A DNA stretch of 64,000 bases from JANPCX01 sp046049865 (GTDB taxonomy: Bacteria; Pseudomonadota; Gammaproteobacteria; Burkholderiales; Burkholderiaceae_C): positions 1 to 64,000 of the forward strand of contig JBJOQO010000005.1 in NCBI GenBank assembly GCA_046049865.1. Reading direction: 5' to 3'. A model generated the notes under the pieces. That model did not search any database. It was given only the letters and a program-made list of their open reading frames with translations, and was not told the DNA's origin. Of the stretch, positions 50,015-59,279 are shown in pieces. A program made the position numbers and the translations under genes. The first letter of the stretch is position 1, and every line of letters begins with the position of its first letter.

Positions 50015-51487
50015 ATGAAACCGATCTGGGTGGTTGACGACGACCAGTCCATTCGCTTTGTGCTGGAAAAAGCCTTGGCGCGAGAAAATTTAGCGGTTCG
50101 CAGCTTCACCAATGCGCGCGACGTGCTCGTTGCACTGGAGGACGAGCAACCCCAAGTGATGGTCTCAGACATCCGCATGCCGGGCGGCTCGGGCGTTGAG
50201 CTGCTGGGCAAAGTCAAGGCCATGTATCCCGCCTTGCCCGTCATCATCATGACGGCTTACTCCGACCTCGACAGCGCAGTGAGCGCTTTCCAGGGCGGCG
50301 CATTTGAATACCTTCCCAAGCCTTTCGACGTGCCCAAGGCCGTTGAGCTCATCCGCCGTGCTTTGGAAGAAAGCATGCGTGAGGTGGTTTCAGACGAACG
50401 GCTGGCTGACATGCCCGAGATGCTGGGTCAAGCCCAGGCCATGCAGGATGTGTTTCGTGCCATTGGCCGCTTGAGCCAAAGCATCGTGACCGTGCTCATC
50501 ACAGGCGAGTCAGGCTCGGGCAAAGAATTGGTGGCGCAAGCGCTGCACAAACACAGCCCACGGGCCAGCGGTCCGTTCGTGGCCATCAACACAGCGGCCA
50601 TTCCGAAAGATTTGCTGGAAAGCGAGCTTTTCGGTCATGAGCGTGGCGCGTTCACAGGCGCACAAACCACGCGCCGTGGCCGCTTTGAACAGGCCGACGG
50701 CGGCACGCTCTTTCTCGACGAAATCGGCGACATGCCGTTTGATTTGCAAACCCGTTTGTTGCGCGTTCTCTCTGATGGTCAGTTCTACCGTGTGGGCGGG
50801 CACAGCCCGATGCGTAGCAATGTGCGCGTCATCGCGGCCACCCATCAAAACCTCGAAGACCGAGTCAAACAAGGCGTCTTTCGCGAAGACTTGTTTCATC
50901 GTTTGAACGTCATCCGCCTTCGTTTGCCCGCTTTGCGTGAGCGCAACGAAGACATCCCTGCGCTGGCCCGCTTCTTTTTGCAGCGCAGCGCTAAAGAATT
51001 GGGTGTGGAGGCCAAACGAATCTCGGAAGCGGCGCTGGAGCGGTTGAAACGTTTTGCGTTTCCAGGCAATGTGCGTCAACTCGAAAACATATGCCATTGG
51101 CTCACGGTCATGGCGGCGGCTCAATTGATTGAAGTCAAAGATCTGCCGCCGGAATTGCTGGGCGATGGCCCGCCCAGCGAGGTGGCGGTGTCGGGTGCTG
51201 TGGGGTTGGAGTCCAGTTCCCAGGTCAACTCGACCACGGCGTGGATCCCACCGCAGGGCGTGACCAACGGCAACCCTTGGTTGGCCGACCTCGAACGCGA
51301 GTTGCGACGCCTGCTGGACGCGGGCGTTCCCGATGTATGGGACACCTTGAGCAAACAGTTCGAAGCGCGTTTGATTCAATCGGCCTTGGATTCAACCCGT
51401 GGGCGACGCATCGAGGCGGCCCAAAAACTCGGCATAGGCCGCAACACCATCACCCGAAAAATTCAAGAATTGGGTCTGGAAGACTGA
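50015..51487 (+). CDS. glnG: Nitrogen regulator NtrC (sigma54 activator)
   Basis: The response regulator that activates sigma54 promoters such as glnA. The 490-residue protein has a receiver domain (WVVDDDQSIRF; phospho-Asp in VMVSDIRMPGG; Lys in LPKPFD), an AAA+ domain (Walker A GESGSGKE, the sigma54-contact loop GAFTGA, Walker B GGTLFLDEIGDM) and a C-terminal Fis-type helix-turn-helix (RIEAAQKLGIGRNTITRKIQ). All key residues are present and the length is normal. ATG 50015 follows ntrB by 32 bp. Confidence 0.97.
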   Translation: MKPIWVVDDDQSIRFVLEKALARENLAVRSFTNARDVLVALEDEQPQVMVSDIRMPGGSGVELLGKVKAMYPALPVIIMTAYSDLDSAVSAFQGGAFEYLPKPFDVPKAVELIRRALEESMREVVSDERLADMPEMLGQAQAMQDVFRAIGRLSQSIVTVLITGESGSGKELVAQALHKHSPRASGPFVAINTAAIPKDLLESELFGHERGAFTGAQTTRRGRFEQADGGTLFLDEIGDMPFDLQTRLLRVLSDGQFYRVGGHSPMRSNVRVIAATHQNLEDRVKQGVFREDLFHRLNVIRLRLPALRERNEDIPALARFFLQRSAKELGVEAKRISEAALERLKRFAFPGNVRQLENICHWLTVMAAAQLIEVKDLPPELLGDGPPSEVAVSGAVGLESSSQVNSTTAWIPPQGVTNGNPWLADLERELRRLLDAGVPDVWDTLSKQFEARLIQSALDSTRGRRIEAAQKLGIGRNTITRKIQELGLED

Positions 51488-51629
51488 TTTCTCTGTCTCT
51501 TCGCGCCCTTTAGTATTCCCTGCGCCTGCCGAAAAACTCCAAGACGAGTCCGCTGAACAAGGGCTTGATGCCTCCAATTTTGGAGAAGTTGTTGTTGTCG
51601 CCTGTGGGCGGTGGTCGAGGGGGAGTTTT

Positions 51630-51998
51630 ATGGCTAAGTCGGTACTGGTCGTCGATGATTCAGGAAGCTTTCGTACGGTGGTCAACCTCACCCTGAAACA
51701 AGCGGGCTACGAGGTCACCGAGGCCAAAGATGGCCAAGAAGCCGTCGAAAAAATCCAGGCAGGAAAGTTCAATCTCGTCATTTGTGATCTCAACATGCCC
51801 AATCTGGACGGGCTGGCCTTCACGCGCAAGATCAAAGCCATGCCTGCCTATAAGTTCACGCCCGTGCTGATGCTCAGCACGGAAACGCAGGATGGGAAAA
51901 AGGCCGAAGGAAAAGCCGCCGGTGTCAGTGCCTGGTTGTCTAAGCCGTTTCAGCCGTCTCGTTTGCTCTACGCCGTGCAGGCCATTTGCCCCGCTTGA
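51630..51998 (+). CDS. CheY-like response regulator
   Basis: A 122-residue receiver domain: LVVDDSGSFRTVV (acidic pair), VICDLNMPNLDG (phospho-Asp), LMLSTET (the Thr/Ser position) and WLSKPFQP (Lys). It has the size and the sequence flavour of chemotaxis CheY proteins (MLSTETQDGKKAEGKAAG is typical), but no chemotaxis genes are nearby. GGGGGAG before ATG 51630 is a strong ribosome site. It lies 142 bp after ntrC, without a terminator that I can recognise. Confidence 0.9.
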   Translation: MAKSVLVVDDSGSFRTVVNLTLKQAGYEVTEAKDGQEAVEKIQAGKFNLVICDLNMPNLDGLAFTRKIKAMPAYKFTPVLMLSTETQDGKKAEGKAAGVSAWLSKPFQPSRLLYAVQAICPA

Positions 51999-52048
51999 TT
52001 TGAGCCTGCGTCCGAAGGCGGCGCACAAGATGAGGTATCTTGTGCGGC

Positions 52049-53494
52049 ATGACCTCTCAGACCGCAACCCACACTTTCTTCTGGCACGACTACGAAACCT
52101 TCGGCATCCGCCCGCGCCGTGACCGACCGGCCCAGTTTGCCGGCATTCGTACCGATGCCGATCTGAACGAGATCGGTGAGCCGGCGATGTTTTACTGCCA
52201 GCCTGCCCCCGACACCTTGCCTGACCCTGAGAGCTGTTTGCTGACAGGCATCCTGCCTCAAGACTGTTTGCAGCGCGGCATCCCTGAACACGCGTTTGCT
52301 GACCGTATCGAAGCCGAATTGGCCAAGTCCGGCACCATCGGTGTGGGCTACAACAGCATTCGTTTCGACGATGAGGTGACGCGCCATTTGTTCTGGCGCA
52401 ACCTCATCGACCCCTATGCCCGCGAATGGCAAAACGATTGCGGTCGCTGGGATTTGCTCGATGTGGTGCGCAGCTGCTATGCGCTGCGACCCGAAGGCCT
52501 GCAGTGGCCGCAGCACGAGGACGGCAGACCCTCGTTCAAATTGGAGCATTTAACCGCCGCCAACGGTTTGGCCCATGAAGCTGCCCACGATGCGCTGTCC
52601 GATGTGCGCGCCACCGTCGCCTTGGCCCGTTTGATCAAACAACAGCAACCTCGGCTGTGGGAGTTCTGCCTCAAGCTGCGTAAAAAAGAAGCGGTGCAGG
52701 CCGAAATTGGTTGGGGCGAGCCCAAACCCTTTTTGCACATCTCGGGCATGTACCCGGTCGAGCGCGGATGCACAGCGGTGGTGTGGCCGCTCGGGCCTCA
52801 TCCGGTCAATAAAAACGAGTTGATTGTTTGGGATTTGTCCGCCGACCCCGGTGTGCTCGAATCTCTGAGCGCGCTTGAAGTTCGTGAGCGCATGTTCAAC
52901 AAACAAGAACAGTTGCCCGAAGGCGTGAGCCGTTTGCCGATCAAAACCATACACATCAACAAGTCGCCTGTCGTCATTGGTCAACTCAAAACCTTGGGTT
53001 CGCAAAACGCCGAACGGTGGGGCATCGACATCGATCTCGCGTTGCGTCATGCCGAGATGGCTCGGCACCTTCGCTTGCCACCAGGCTTGTGGGCCGAAGT
53101 TTTTGAACGACCCAAGGGAGCAAGCGCCGTCGATGTGGACGAGGACTTGTACGGTGGGTTTGTGGGTAACAACGACAGGCGGTTGCTGAACCGGCTGCGT
53201 TCGCTCAAGCCTGAGCAGTTGGCTGCCGAGCGGGTGCGTTTCGACGATGCCCGTTTAGAGGAACTGCTGTTTCGCTACCGCGCCCGCAACTTTCCCGCGA
53301 GTTTGAGCGAGGATGAAAACGCACGCTGGGCTCAGCACCGCACGGAGCGTTTGCATGAGAGCGCTGGTGGCCTCGTCTCCTTGACCCAGTTCTTTGAACG
53401 CATCGACCAGCTCAGCGAGTCAGCCGATGAGCGTGGGCAGGAAATTTTGGGAGCGCTGTACGACTATGCGGAGCAGATCGCCCCTGAGGTTTGA
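52049..53494 (+). CDS. sbcB: Exodeoxyribonuclease I
   Basis: A 3'-5' single-strand DNA exonuclease used in recombination and mismatch repair. The 481-residue protein has the DEDDh exonuclease motifs: ExoI FFWHDYETFG, ExoII GYNSIRFDDEV and ExoIII AHDALSDVRATVALA, followed by the SH3-like and C-terminal helical domains specific to ExoI (FNKQEQLPEGVSRLPIKTIHINKSP, core RLPIKTIHINKSP). The length is normal. ATG 52049 is preferred over GTG 52040. nadB follows after 57 bp on the same strand. Confidence 0.95.
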   Translation: MTSQTATHTFFWHDYETFGIRPRRDRPAQFAGIRTDADLNEIGEPAMFYCQPAPDTLPDPESCLLTGILPQDCLQRGIPEHAFADRIEAELAKSGTIGVGYNSIRFDDEVTRHLFWRNLIDPYAREWQNDCGRWDLLDVVRSCYALRPEGLQWPQHEDGRPSFKLEHLTAANGLAHEAAHDALSDVRATVALARLIKQQQPRLWEFCLKLRKKEAVQAEIGWGEPKPFLHISGMYPVERGCTAVVWPLGPHPVNKNELIVWDLSADPGVLESLSALEVRERMFNKQEQLPEGVSRLPIKTIHINKSPVVIGQLKTLGSQNAERWGIDIDLALRHAEMARHLRLPPGLWAEVFERPKGASAVDVDEDLYGGFVGNNDRRLLNRLRSLKPEQLAAERVRFDDARLEELLFRYRARNFPASLSEDENARWAQHRTERLHESAGGLVSLTQFFERIDQLSESADERGQEILGALYDYAEQIAPEV

Positions 53495-53551
53495 TATTTG
53501 CCTGCGCTCTATAGAATTTGCCACCCTCTATCTGTTGCGAGCCCACCCACT

Positions 53552-55210
53552 ATGTCCCCTTCATCCACCGCTTCGGCACCCGTCGTGATTGTTGGGGCTG
53601 GGCTGGCCGGTCTCACGGTGGCGCTTCACACGGCCGACCATCAACCCGTGGTGCTCCTGGCCAAACGCAATCTCAATGAAGCCGCAACCGCTTGGGCACA
53701 GGGCGGCATCGTTGGTGTGCTGGGCAGCGATGACAGCATTGCTTCGCACGTGCACGACACCCAAGACGCAGGTGCGGGACTGGTCGATGAGGAAACTGCC
53801 CGCTTCATCGCTGAAAACAGCGCACGCGCCATTGAATGGTTGGTCGCGCGTGGTGTGCCTTTTTCGGGTGACCCGGATGGGCCCTTGGGCTTGCACCTCA
53901 CCCGCGAAGGCGGTCATGCGGTGCGCCGCATTGCCCATGCGGCCGACGCCACCGGCAAGGCGATTCACGACGTGCTGCTGGACGCGGTGCGTGCCCACCC
54001 CAACATCAAGTTGTTGGAACGCTGGATGGCGGTGGACCTCATCACCTCTCGCCATTTGAAGCGCGAAGAGGTGACGCGGGTCTATGGCGTCTATGCGCTG
54101 AACATTGACACCCAGCGTGTCGAAACCTTGGCGGCCTCCTCGGTGGTGTTGGCCACCGGCGGTGTTGGCAAGGTGTACCGATACACCAGCAACCCCGATA
54201 CCGCCACGGGCGACGGTATTGCGATGGCTTGGCGTGCGGGTTGCCGGGTGGGCAACATGGAGTTCATCCAGTTCCACCCGACCTGCCTGTATCACCCGCA
54301 GGAGCGCACTTTCCTCATCACCGAAGCGCTGCGGGGCGAGGGTGCCCATTTGTTGTTGCCGGGTTTTGAGGGCGACGCTGCGCGTTTCATGGCGGCGCAC
54401 GATGAACGACTGGAGTTAGCACCCCGTGACATCGTGGCCCGTGCGATTGACTTCGAGATGAAAAAACACGGCCTCGACCATGTGTGGTTAGACGCCACCC
54501 CCATCGTGCGGGAAAAGGGCGAAGCCTTTCTCAAGGAACACTTTCCCACCATCCATGCCCGTTGCCTGAAACTCGGGATCGATATCACTCGTCAGCCCAT
54601 TCCCGTGGTGCCGGCAGCGCATTACACCTGTGGCGGTGTGGTGACCGATTTGAATGGGCGCTGCGATGTGCCGGGTTTGTATGCCGTGGGCGAAACCACC
54701 TACACCGGGCTGCATGGTGCCAACCGTTTGGCCAGCAACTCGCTGCTGGAATGCGTGGTGCTCGGCCGCACCTGTGCGACAGACCTGCTGTCTCACACCC
54801 AAATCGAAGAACCGAGCCTGCCGGCCTGGGACGAGAGTCAAGTGGAAAACGCCGATGAGCAGGTGGTCATTGCGCACAACTGGGACGAGTTGCGGCTCTT
54901 GATGTGGAACTACGTGGGCATTGTGCGCACCACCAAACGCCTGGAGCGGGCGCTGCACCGCATCAAGCTGCTGCGCGGTGAGATTGACGACTACTACGCC
55001 AACTTCCGCGTGAACCGCGACCTGCTGGAGCTGCGCAATTTGGTGGACTGTGCCGAGTTGATTGTTCGCTCGGCCTTGTTGCGCCATGAGAGCCGTGGCC
55101 TGCACTTCAGTCGCGATTTCCCTCAAACCTTGCCTGTGAGTTTTCCGACCGTGCTGGTGCGCCAGGCACGCAGCGGCAAAAAGCCCAAAGCCTACGGCCT
55201 CAGTGGTTGA
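53552..55210 (+). CDS. nadB: L-aspartate oxidase
   Basis: The FAD enzyme that oxidises L-aspartate to iminoaspartate, the first step of NAD synthesis. The 552-residue protein has the FAD-binding start VVIVGAGLAGLTVALH, the covalent-flavoprotein family signature AATAWAQGGIVG, the active region EFIQFHPTCLY and GLHGANRLASNSLLE, and the succinate dehydrogenase-like C-terminal helical domain. The partner genes nadC and nadA lie just beyond on the other strand. ATG 53552 is used; the frame opens further upstream from TTG 53498. Confidence 0.96.
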   Translation: MSPSSTASAPVVIVGAGLAGLTVALHTADHQPVVLLAKRNLNEAATAWAQGGIVGVLGSDDSIASHVHDTQDAGAGLVDEETARFIAENSARAIEWLVARGVPFSGDPDGPLGLHLTREGGHAVRRIAHAADATGKAIHDVLLDAVRAHPNIKLLERWMAVDLITSRHLKREEVTRVYGVYALNIDTQRVETLAASSVVLATGGVGKVYRYTSNPDTATGDGIAMAWRAGCRVGNMEFIQFHPTCLYHPQERTFLITEALRGEGAHLLLPGFEGDAARFMAAHDERLELAPRDIVARAIDFEMKKHGLDHVWLDATPIVREKGEAFLKEHFPTIHARCLKLGIDITRQPIPVVPAAHYTCGGVVTDLNGRCDVPGLYAVGETTYTGLHGANRLASNSLLECVVLGRTCATDLLSHTQIEEPSLPAWDESQVENADEQVVIAHNWDELRLLMWNYVGIVRTTKRLERALHRIKLLRGEIDDYYANFRVNRDLLELRNLVDCAELIVRSALLRHESRGLHFSRDFPQTLPVSFPTVLVRQARSGKKPKAYGLSG

Positions 55211-55223
55211 AGGCTGTTAAGGT

Positions 55224-55514
55224 TCAAGCGCGCACGCGCATCGCGGTGCGGGCTTGAACAAATTCCAGCGCGAATTGCACCGCATCGTTGATGCCACGGT
55301 CGATCTCGGTGCGTTCTTTGTCGGTCAGGTAAAACGCAAAATCCACTTCGTGGCGGATGTAGCGCGGCTGCAGGCGATTTAAGGCCACGCAGGCAATGTC
55401 AGCGACGAGGTCGCCTTCGTCGTCCAGATGCGGAAACTTGGCGGTGGCCTCGTTCACGGCGCGGAAGACCAAACGTTCGTGGTAGTTGTGGACGGTTTCA
55501 AATTCAGTGCTCAT
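55224..55514 (-). CDS. ComFB-domain protein
   Basis: A 96-residue protein matching the late competence development ComFB domain: VHNYHERLVFRAVNEATAKF, DLVADIACVALNRLQPRYIRHEVDF (core VADIACVALNRLQPRY) and FYLTDKERTEIDRGINDAV. ComFB in Bacillus lies in the comF operon and its function is open; in cyanobacteria relatives bind cyclic nucleotides. Here it stands alone, at the 3' end of nadB and some 140 bp downstream of nadC, with no competence genes nearby. ATG 55514 is used. Confidence 0.83.
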   Translation of the reverse strand: MSTEFETVHNYHERLVFRAVNEATAKFPHLDDEGDLVADIACVALNRLQPRYIRHEVDFAFYLTDKERTEIDRGINDAVQFALEFVQARTAMRVRA

Positions 55515-55654
55515 GGCGCTCTCGTGCAAAGACGTTGAGGGGAGGTCTTTGCAGTATCTGGCGCTACGGCCCTGTTTGGGAATGAGAAAAACGGGGTAAA
55601 TCCCCGTTATCTCTGCGGTGCGATTTCAGATGCCACGAAAGTGCCCCGGCCCGG

Positions 55655-56545
55655 TCAGAGCCTGCTCACCACCCGCATCGAAAAATCGGTGGCCCGCACG
55701 TCTTTGGTCAAACGGCCAATCGAAATGCGGTCCACACCGGTGGCAGCGATCTCGCGCACCTGGTCCAGGCGCACGCTGCCTGAGACTTCCAAGAGCGCAC
55801 GTCCTGCGTTGAGCGTCACGGCTTCCCGCATGCGGGCGGTGTCGAAGTTGTCCAGCAGCACACTGCTGGCACCGTGGGCCAATGCCTCTTGCAGTTGCGC
55901 CAAGGTTTCCACCTCGATTTGAATGCTCACGCCCGCATTCAAAGCGCGGGCTTGTTCCAGCACTTGTGGGATGCCGCCCGCTGCCGCGATGTGGTTCTCT
56001 TTGATCAAGATGCCGTGCCACAACGCCAAACGTTGGTTCTGACCCCCGCCGACTCGCACTGCGTACTTTTGCGCTTGCCGCAAGCCAGGCAGCGTTTTGC
56101 GGGTGTCGAGAATGGCACAGCCTGTGGGGTTGGGTGAAACATCCGCAATGGCATCGACATGCTGGCGTGTGAGCGTGGCGGTGGCGCACATCATTTGAAT
56201 GAAGTTCAGGGCAGGGCGCTCGGCCGAGAGCAGTGCGCGGGCCAGACCTTGTACGTGGCAGACCTCGGTGTTGGCGGTCACCACATCCCCTTCTGCGGCA
56301 TGCCAATCGATGTGGGCTTGGGGATCGAGGGCGTGCACGCAGGCGTCGAACCAGTCACGTCCGCAAAGCACCGCTTCTTCGCGCAGCAAGACACGGGCTT
56401 TGATCTGCTGCGTGGCAGGCACGAGTTGCGCCGTCCAGTCGGCACGGCCGATGTCTTCCATCAAGGCGTCGTGCACGTTGCGTGCGCGGGCTTGTTCCAG
56501 GGTTTCGTTGAATTCAAAGTGATCGACTGCGGCGGTAAGACTCAT
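55655..56545 (-). CDS. nadC: Nicotinate-nucleotide pyrophosphorylase (quinolinate phosphoribosyltransferase)
   Basis: Turns quinolinate and PRPP into nicotinate mononucleotide, CO2 and PPi, the third step of NAD synthesis. The 296-residue protein shows ALMEDIGRADWTA, LLREEAVLCGRDWF, LDTRKTLPGLRQAQKYAVRVGGGQNQR (core DTRKTLPGLR, PRPP/quinolinate site), LIKENHIAAAGG, IEVETLAQLQEAL and VSGSVRLDQVREIAATGVD. ATG 56545 lies 1 bp after the nadA stop, so the two are co-translated from one mRNA. The length is normal. Confidence 0.96.
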   Translation of the reverse strand: MSLTAAVDHFEFNETLEQARARNVHDALMEDIGRADWTAQLVPATQQIKARVLLREEAVLCGRDWFDACVHALDPQAHIDWHAAEGDVVTANTEVCHVQGLARALLSAERPALNFIQMMCATATLTRQHVDAIADVSPNPTGCAILDTRKTLPGLRQAQKYAVRVGGGQNQRLALWHGILIKENHIAAAGGIPQVLEQARALNAGVSIQIEVETLAQLQEALAHGASSVLLDNFDTARMREAVTLNAGRALLEVSGSVRLDQVREIAATGVDRISIGRLTKDVRATDFSMRVVSRL

Positions 56546-56546
56546 A

Positions 56547-57653
56547 TCAGGCCGCCCCGATGTTTTTGACGAAGCCGGGCTTTTGGATGCTGGCGGGGTT
56601 TTGTTTGACGAAGTCCAGCATGCGGTCAATGCAGGTGAGGGCTTTGGCGCGGATGGTTTCCTCGACCAGAATTTCACCTTGCCCCTTTTCCAGGCAATCG
56701 ACCACGCCTTGCAGCGCGTTCATCGCCATCCAAGGGCAATGGGCGCAGCTTTTGCAAGTGGCGCCTGTGCCAGCAGTGGGCGCTTCGATCAGTGTTTTGG
56801 TGGGGGCCAGTTGGCGCATGCGGTGCAAGATCCCGTTGTCGGTGGCCACGATGTAGGTCTGTGCAGAGCCATTCACAACCGCGTTTAGAAGTTGGCTCGT
56901 GGAGCCCACCACGTCGGCCATGGCGACCACGGCTTGGGGTGATTCGGGGTGTACCAGCACCAAGGCACCAGGGTGTTCGCGTTTGAGCAGTTCCAGCTCC
57001 AGGCCCTTGAACTCGTCGTGCACGATGCAGGCACCGTTCCACATCAGCATGTCCGCACCGGTTTGTTCCTGGATATAGCGGCCCAGGTGGCGGTCTGGGG
57101 CCCAGAGCACTTTTTGCCCTTGGTCTTTCAAGTGGTTGACGATGGCCAGGGCGCAACTGCTGGTCACCATCCAATCGGCGCGGGCTTTGACGGCGGCGCT
57201 GGTGTTGGCGTAGACGACGACTTGTCGGTCCGGATGGGCGTCGCAGAATTTAGAGAAATCGTCTGCTGGGCAGCCGAGGTCGAGTGAACAGGTGGCGTCC
57301 AGGTCCGGCATCAGCACGCGTTTGTGCGGGCTCAAAATTTTCGCGCTCTCGCCCATGAAACGCACGCCGGCAACCACCAGGGTTTTGCTGGCGTGATCGC
57401 GGCCAAACCGCGCCATCTCTAATGAGTCGGCCACGCAGCCACCGGTCTCCAGCGCCAGGTCTTGAAGGTCGCCATCGACGTAGTAGTGGGCCACGAGCAC
57501 GGCGTTGTGGGCCTTGAGCAGTTCTGCCGCGCGGGCTTTGACCTGGCCGCGCTGTACGTTAGACAGCGGCACAGGTGTTTTGGCCCAGGCTTGCGATACG
57601 CAGCTGGTACCACTGGCATCTTGCCGGGTGTAATCGAAGAGGACTTGGGTCAT
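56547..57653 (-). CDS. nadA: Quinolinate synthase A
   Basis: Condenses iminoaspartate from NadB with dihydroxyacetone phosphate to quinolinate with a 4Fe-4S cluster. The 368-residue protein has the cluster cysteines in LPDLDATCSLDLGCP, MLMWNGACIVHDEF and GTGATCKSCAHCPWMAMN, and the substrate motif VAHYYVDGDLQDLA. The first gene of nadA-nadC. GTG 57665 is an alternative start; ATG 57653 is preferred. A strong hairpin lies directly upstream and ends the neighbouring transcript, so nadA needs a promoter within a very short region or reads through. Confidence 0.96.
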   Translation of the reverse strand: MTQVLFDYTRQDASGTSCVSQAWAKTPVPLSNVQRGQVKARAAELLKAHNAVLVAHYYVDGDLQDLALETGGCVADSLEMARFGRDHASKTLVVAGVRFMGESAKILSPHKRVLMPDLDATCSLDLGCPADDFSKFCDAHPDRQVVVYANTSAAVKARADWMVTSSCALAIVNHLKDQGQKVLWAPDRHLGRYIQEQTGADMLMWNGACIVHDEFKGLELELLKREHPGALVLVHPESPQAVVAMADVVGSTSQLLNAVVNGSAQTYIVATDNGILHRMRQLAPTKTLIEAPTAGTGATCKSCAHCPWMAMNALQGVVDCLEKGQGEILVEETIRAKALTCIDRMLDFVKQNPASIQKPGFVKNIGAA

Positions 57654-57670
57654 GGAATCTTTCACCGCTA

Positions 57671-57703
57671 TAAAAATGGGGCGATGCCAATAGGCATCGC
57701 CCC
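57671..57703 (-). terminator. Rho-independent terminator between the roadblock-like gene and nadA
   Basis: On the minus strand an 11-bp perfect stem GGGGCGATGCC / GGCATCGCCCC with a 4-nt loop is followed by ATTTTTAT. It stops transcription of the gene at 57731-59074. Its tail ends 18 bp before the nadA start codon. Confidence 0.88.
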
Positions 57704-57730
57704 AGCGGCGAAGATGTTAGCGCAGCGCCG

Positions 57731-59074
57731 TTATTGCAGCAGGCGTTCGGTCTCACTGAGTTGTTTGCGCAAGGTTTCCGTGCGCGCTTGTGAGCGGTCG
57801 AGCAAGATCCACAAAAACAAACGCGGCTGGCGCGTCACGGGCCGCACCACCACCTGCCGCGCACCCGAACGGGTGGTCACTTCATTGATGCTGGGTGACA
57901 AACCCATGGCGGTCGAGGCTTGCCGGTGGCTGCGTAACAAACGCGCCGCTTGAGACGCTGCCTGGTCGATGTCGATGGCAATGCCGGATGGGCACTCTTG
58001 CGCCAACACCTGGCTGTTCATCAAATCCACCACGGCGCAAGCGAGCAGCCCTTCCAAAGGTCGCAAGGTGGCCAGTGCTGAACGCAGGCGTTCGACATCA
58101 ATCGTGGCGTGGCTGGCTTCGTTGCCGATTTGGCGATCGGCCGGGGCGGCTGGCGCGGCGGGCAACGCGGTACTGGCACCCAAGGAACCGAATGGATCAA
58201 AGGGCTGAAGCAAGCTGAATGAAGAGTCGGTGGCATCGTGATGCAGATCAGCCACTTTGATGGGGAAGTCATTCAGGCCCAGCAAGGCGGGGTCGGTTGG
58301 GCTGCTTGGAACCCAGTCTTTGACCTCTCCCCAGTGGGCCAGGATGCTGTTCCACACGGCTGAGGCACTGAGCAAGGATTCGCTGCGGTGGTTGACGCGT
58401 ACCTTGGGCGGCCATGCGACCGCCGCCACTTTTTCGACAATCCAATCAGAATCGGGTGGCAACAAGAACAACAGGTTGGGGCAACGCCAGGTGGGCAAGG
58501 CAACCGCTTCTTGAACTGACGCGAGCAAAGCGTCCACCGCATGCGATTGCAGCGTGCCCACGATGACGGTGGTGAGGTGGCTGCGCTCCATCAGCGCCAC
58601 GGGAATTTCTGCGTTCTCGCGGCCTGGGGCCCGCACGTCGGCGAACAGAATTTTCAGCGACTCTTCGTGGCGGCGTATCAGGGTGGTGCGTTCGATGGTC
58701 GCTAAAGTGCGCAAGGTGGTTGCTTCGCGCAAGTGCAATCGTTCGATGGGCAGCCCACCGGCGTCAGACAGCGCTTTGATGACCCAACTCGCCCAGGCAT
58801 TGCTGGGATCCAGCAAGGTGATCAAGTGACTGGCCGATTCCAAATCAGCCCGCGTGGAAGCGAAATGTTTTCGTATGGCTTGTGCGGGTGAACCCACCAC
58901 CACCAACTCTTGCGAATGCCTGTCCACCATGTGACCGGCTGGGGTCACGCGCGTGGATTGGGTTTCCAAAATGGGTGTTGCAGCAAAAGCGGCATCGGCC
59001 GGGGATGTGGCGGTGGTGCCGTCGGCGGATTTTTCACCCGTACCACCTAACTCTCCAAATAGTGACTTCAGCAC
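57731..59074 (-). CDS. Uncharacterised protein with possible roadblock/LC7-like C-terminal domain
   Basis: A 447-residue soluble protein without signal or membrane helix. The N-terminal half (about residues 50-270) has an alpha/beta pattern (LITLLDPSNAWASWVIKALS, TVIVGTLQSHAVDALLASV, LLFLLPPDSDWIVEKVA). The C-terminal 120 residues (LRPLEGLLACAVVDLMNSQVLAQ..IDIDQAASQAARLLRSH) look like a roadblock/LC7 module, found in small-GTPase regulators; this is my reading and is tentative. A Pro/Ala linker separates the halves. The gene is its own unit between an AraC gene and nadA. Function unknown. Confidence 0.6.
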   Translation of the reverse strand: MLKSLFGELGGTGEKSADGTTATSPADAAFAATPILETQSTRVTPAGHMVDRHSQELVVVGSPAQAIRKHFASTRADLESASHLITLLDPSNAWASWVIKALSDAGGLPIERLHLREATTLRTLATIERTTLIRRHEESLKILFADVRAPGRENAEIPVALMERSHLTTVIVGTLQSHAVDALLASVQEAVALPTWRCPNLLFLLPPDSDWIVEKVAAVAWPPKVRVNHRSESLLSASAVWNSILAHWGEVKDWVPSSPTDPALLGLNDFPIKVADLHHDATDSSFSLLQPFDPFGSLGASTALPAAPAAPADRQIGNEASHATIDVERLRSALATLRPLEGLLACAVVDLMNSQVLAQECPSGIAIDIDQAASQAARLLRSHRQASTAMGLSPSINEVTTRSGARQVVVRPVTRQPRLFLWILLDRSQARTETLRKQLSETERLLQ

Positions 59075-59187
59075 AAGGCCTCCTGAATTTCTGTTGTGTC
59101 AGCACTATGACTCAATTCAGCAATGTCAGCCACCTTCAACGCGCGTTCTATAGCTGCTGTGGCAAAGACTGTTTCAAAACGAAAGCG

Positions 59188-59208
59188 AACCCCTTGGATG
59201 GAGGGGTT
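59188..59208. terminator. Hairpin between two leftward genes
   Basis: A 7-bp stem AACCCCT / AGGGGTT with a 7-nt loop, T-rich on both sides. It lies downstream of the AraC gene at 59280-60131, before the start of the gene at 59074, and probably ends the AraC transcript. Confidence 0.5.
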
Positions 59209-59279
59209 TGTTGTCCTGGACAAGTACAAATTGCAAGGTTCATCGGCGTGTCCGCGGCGGGGCGTATCGCAGCAAAGTG

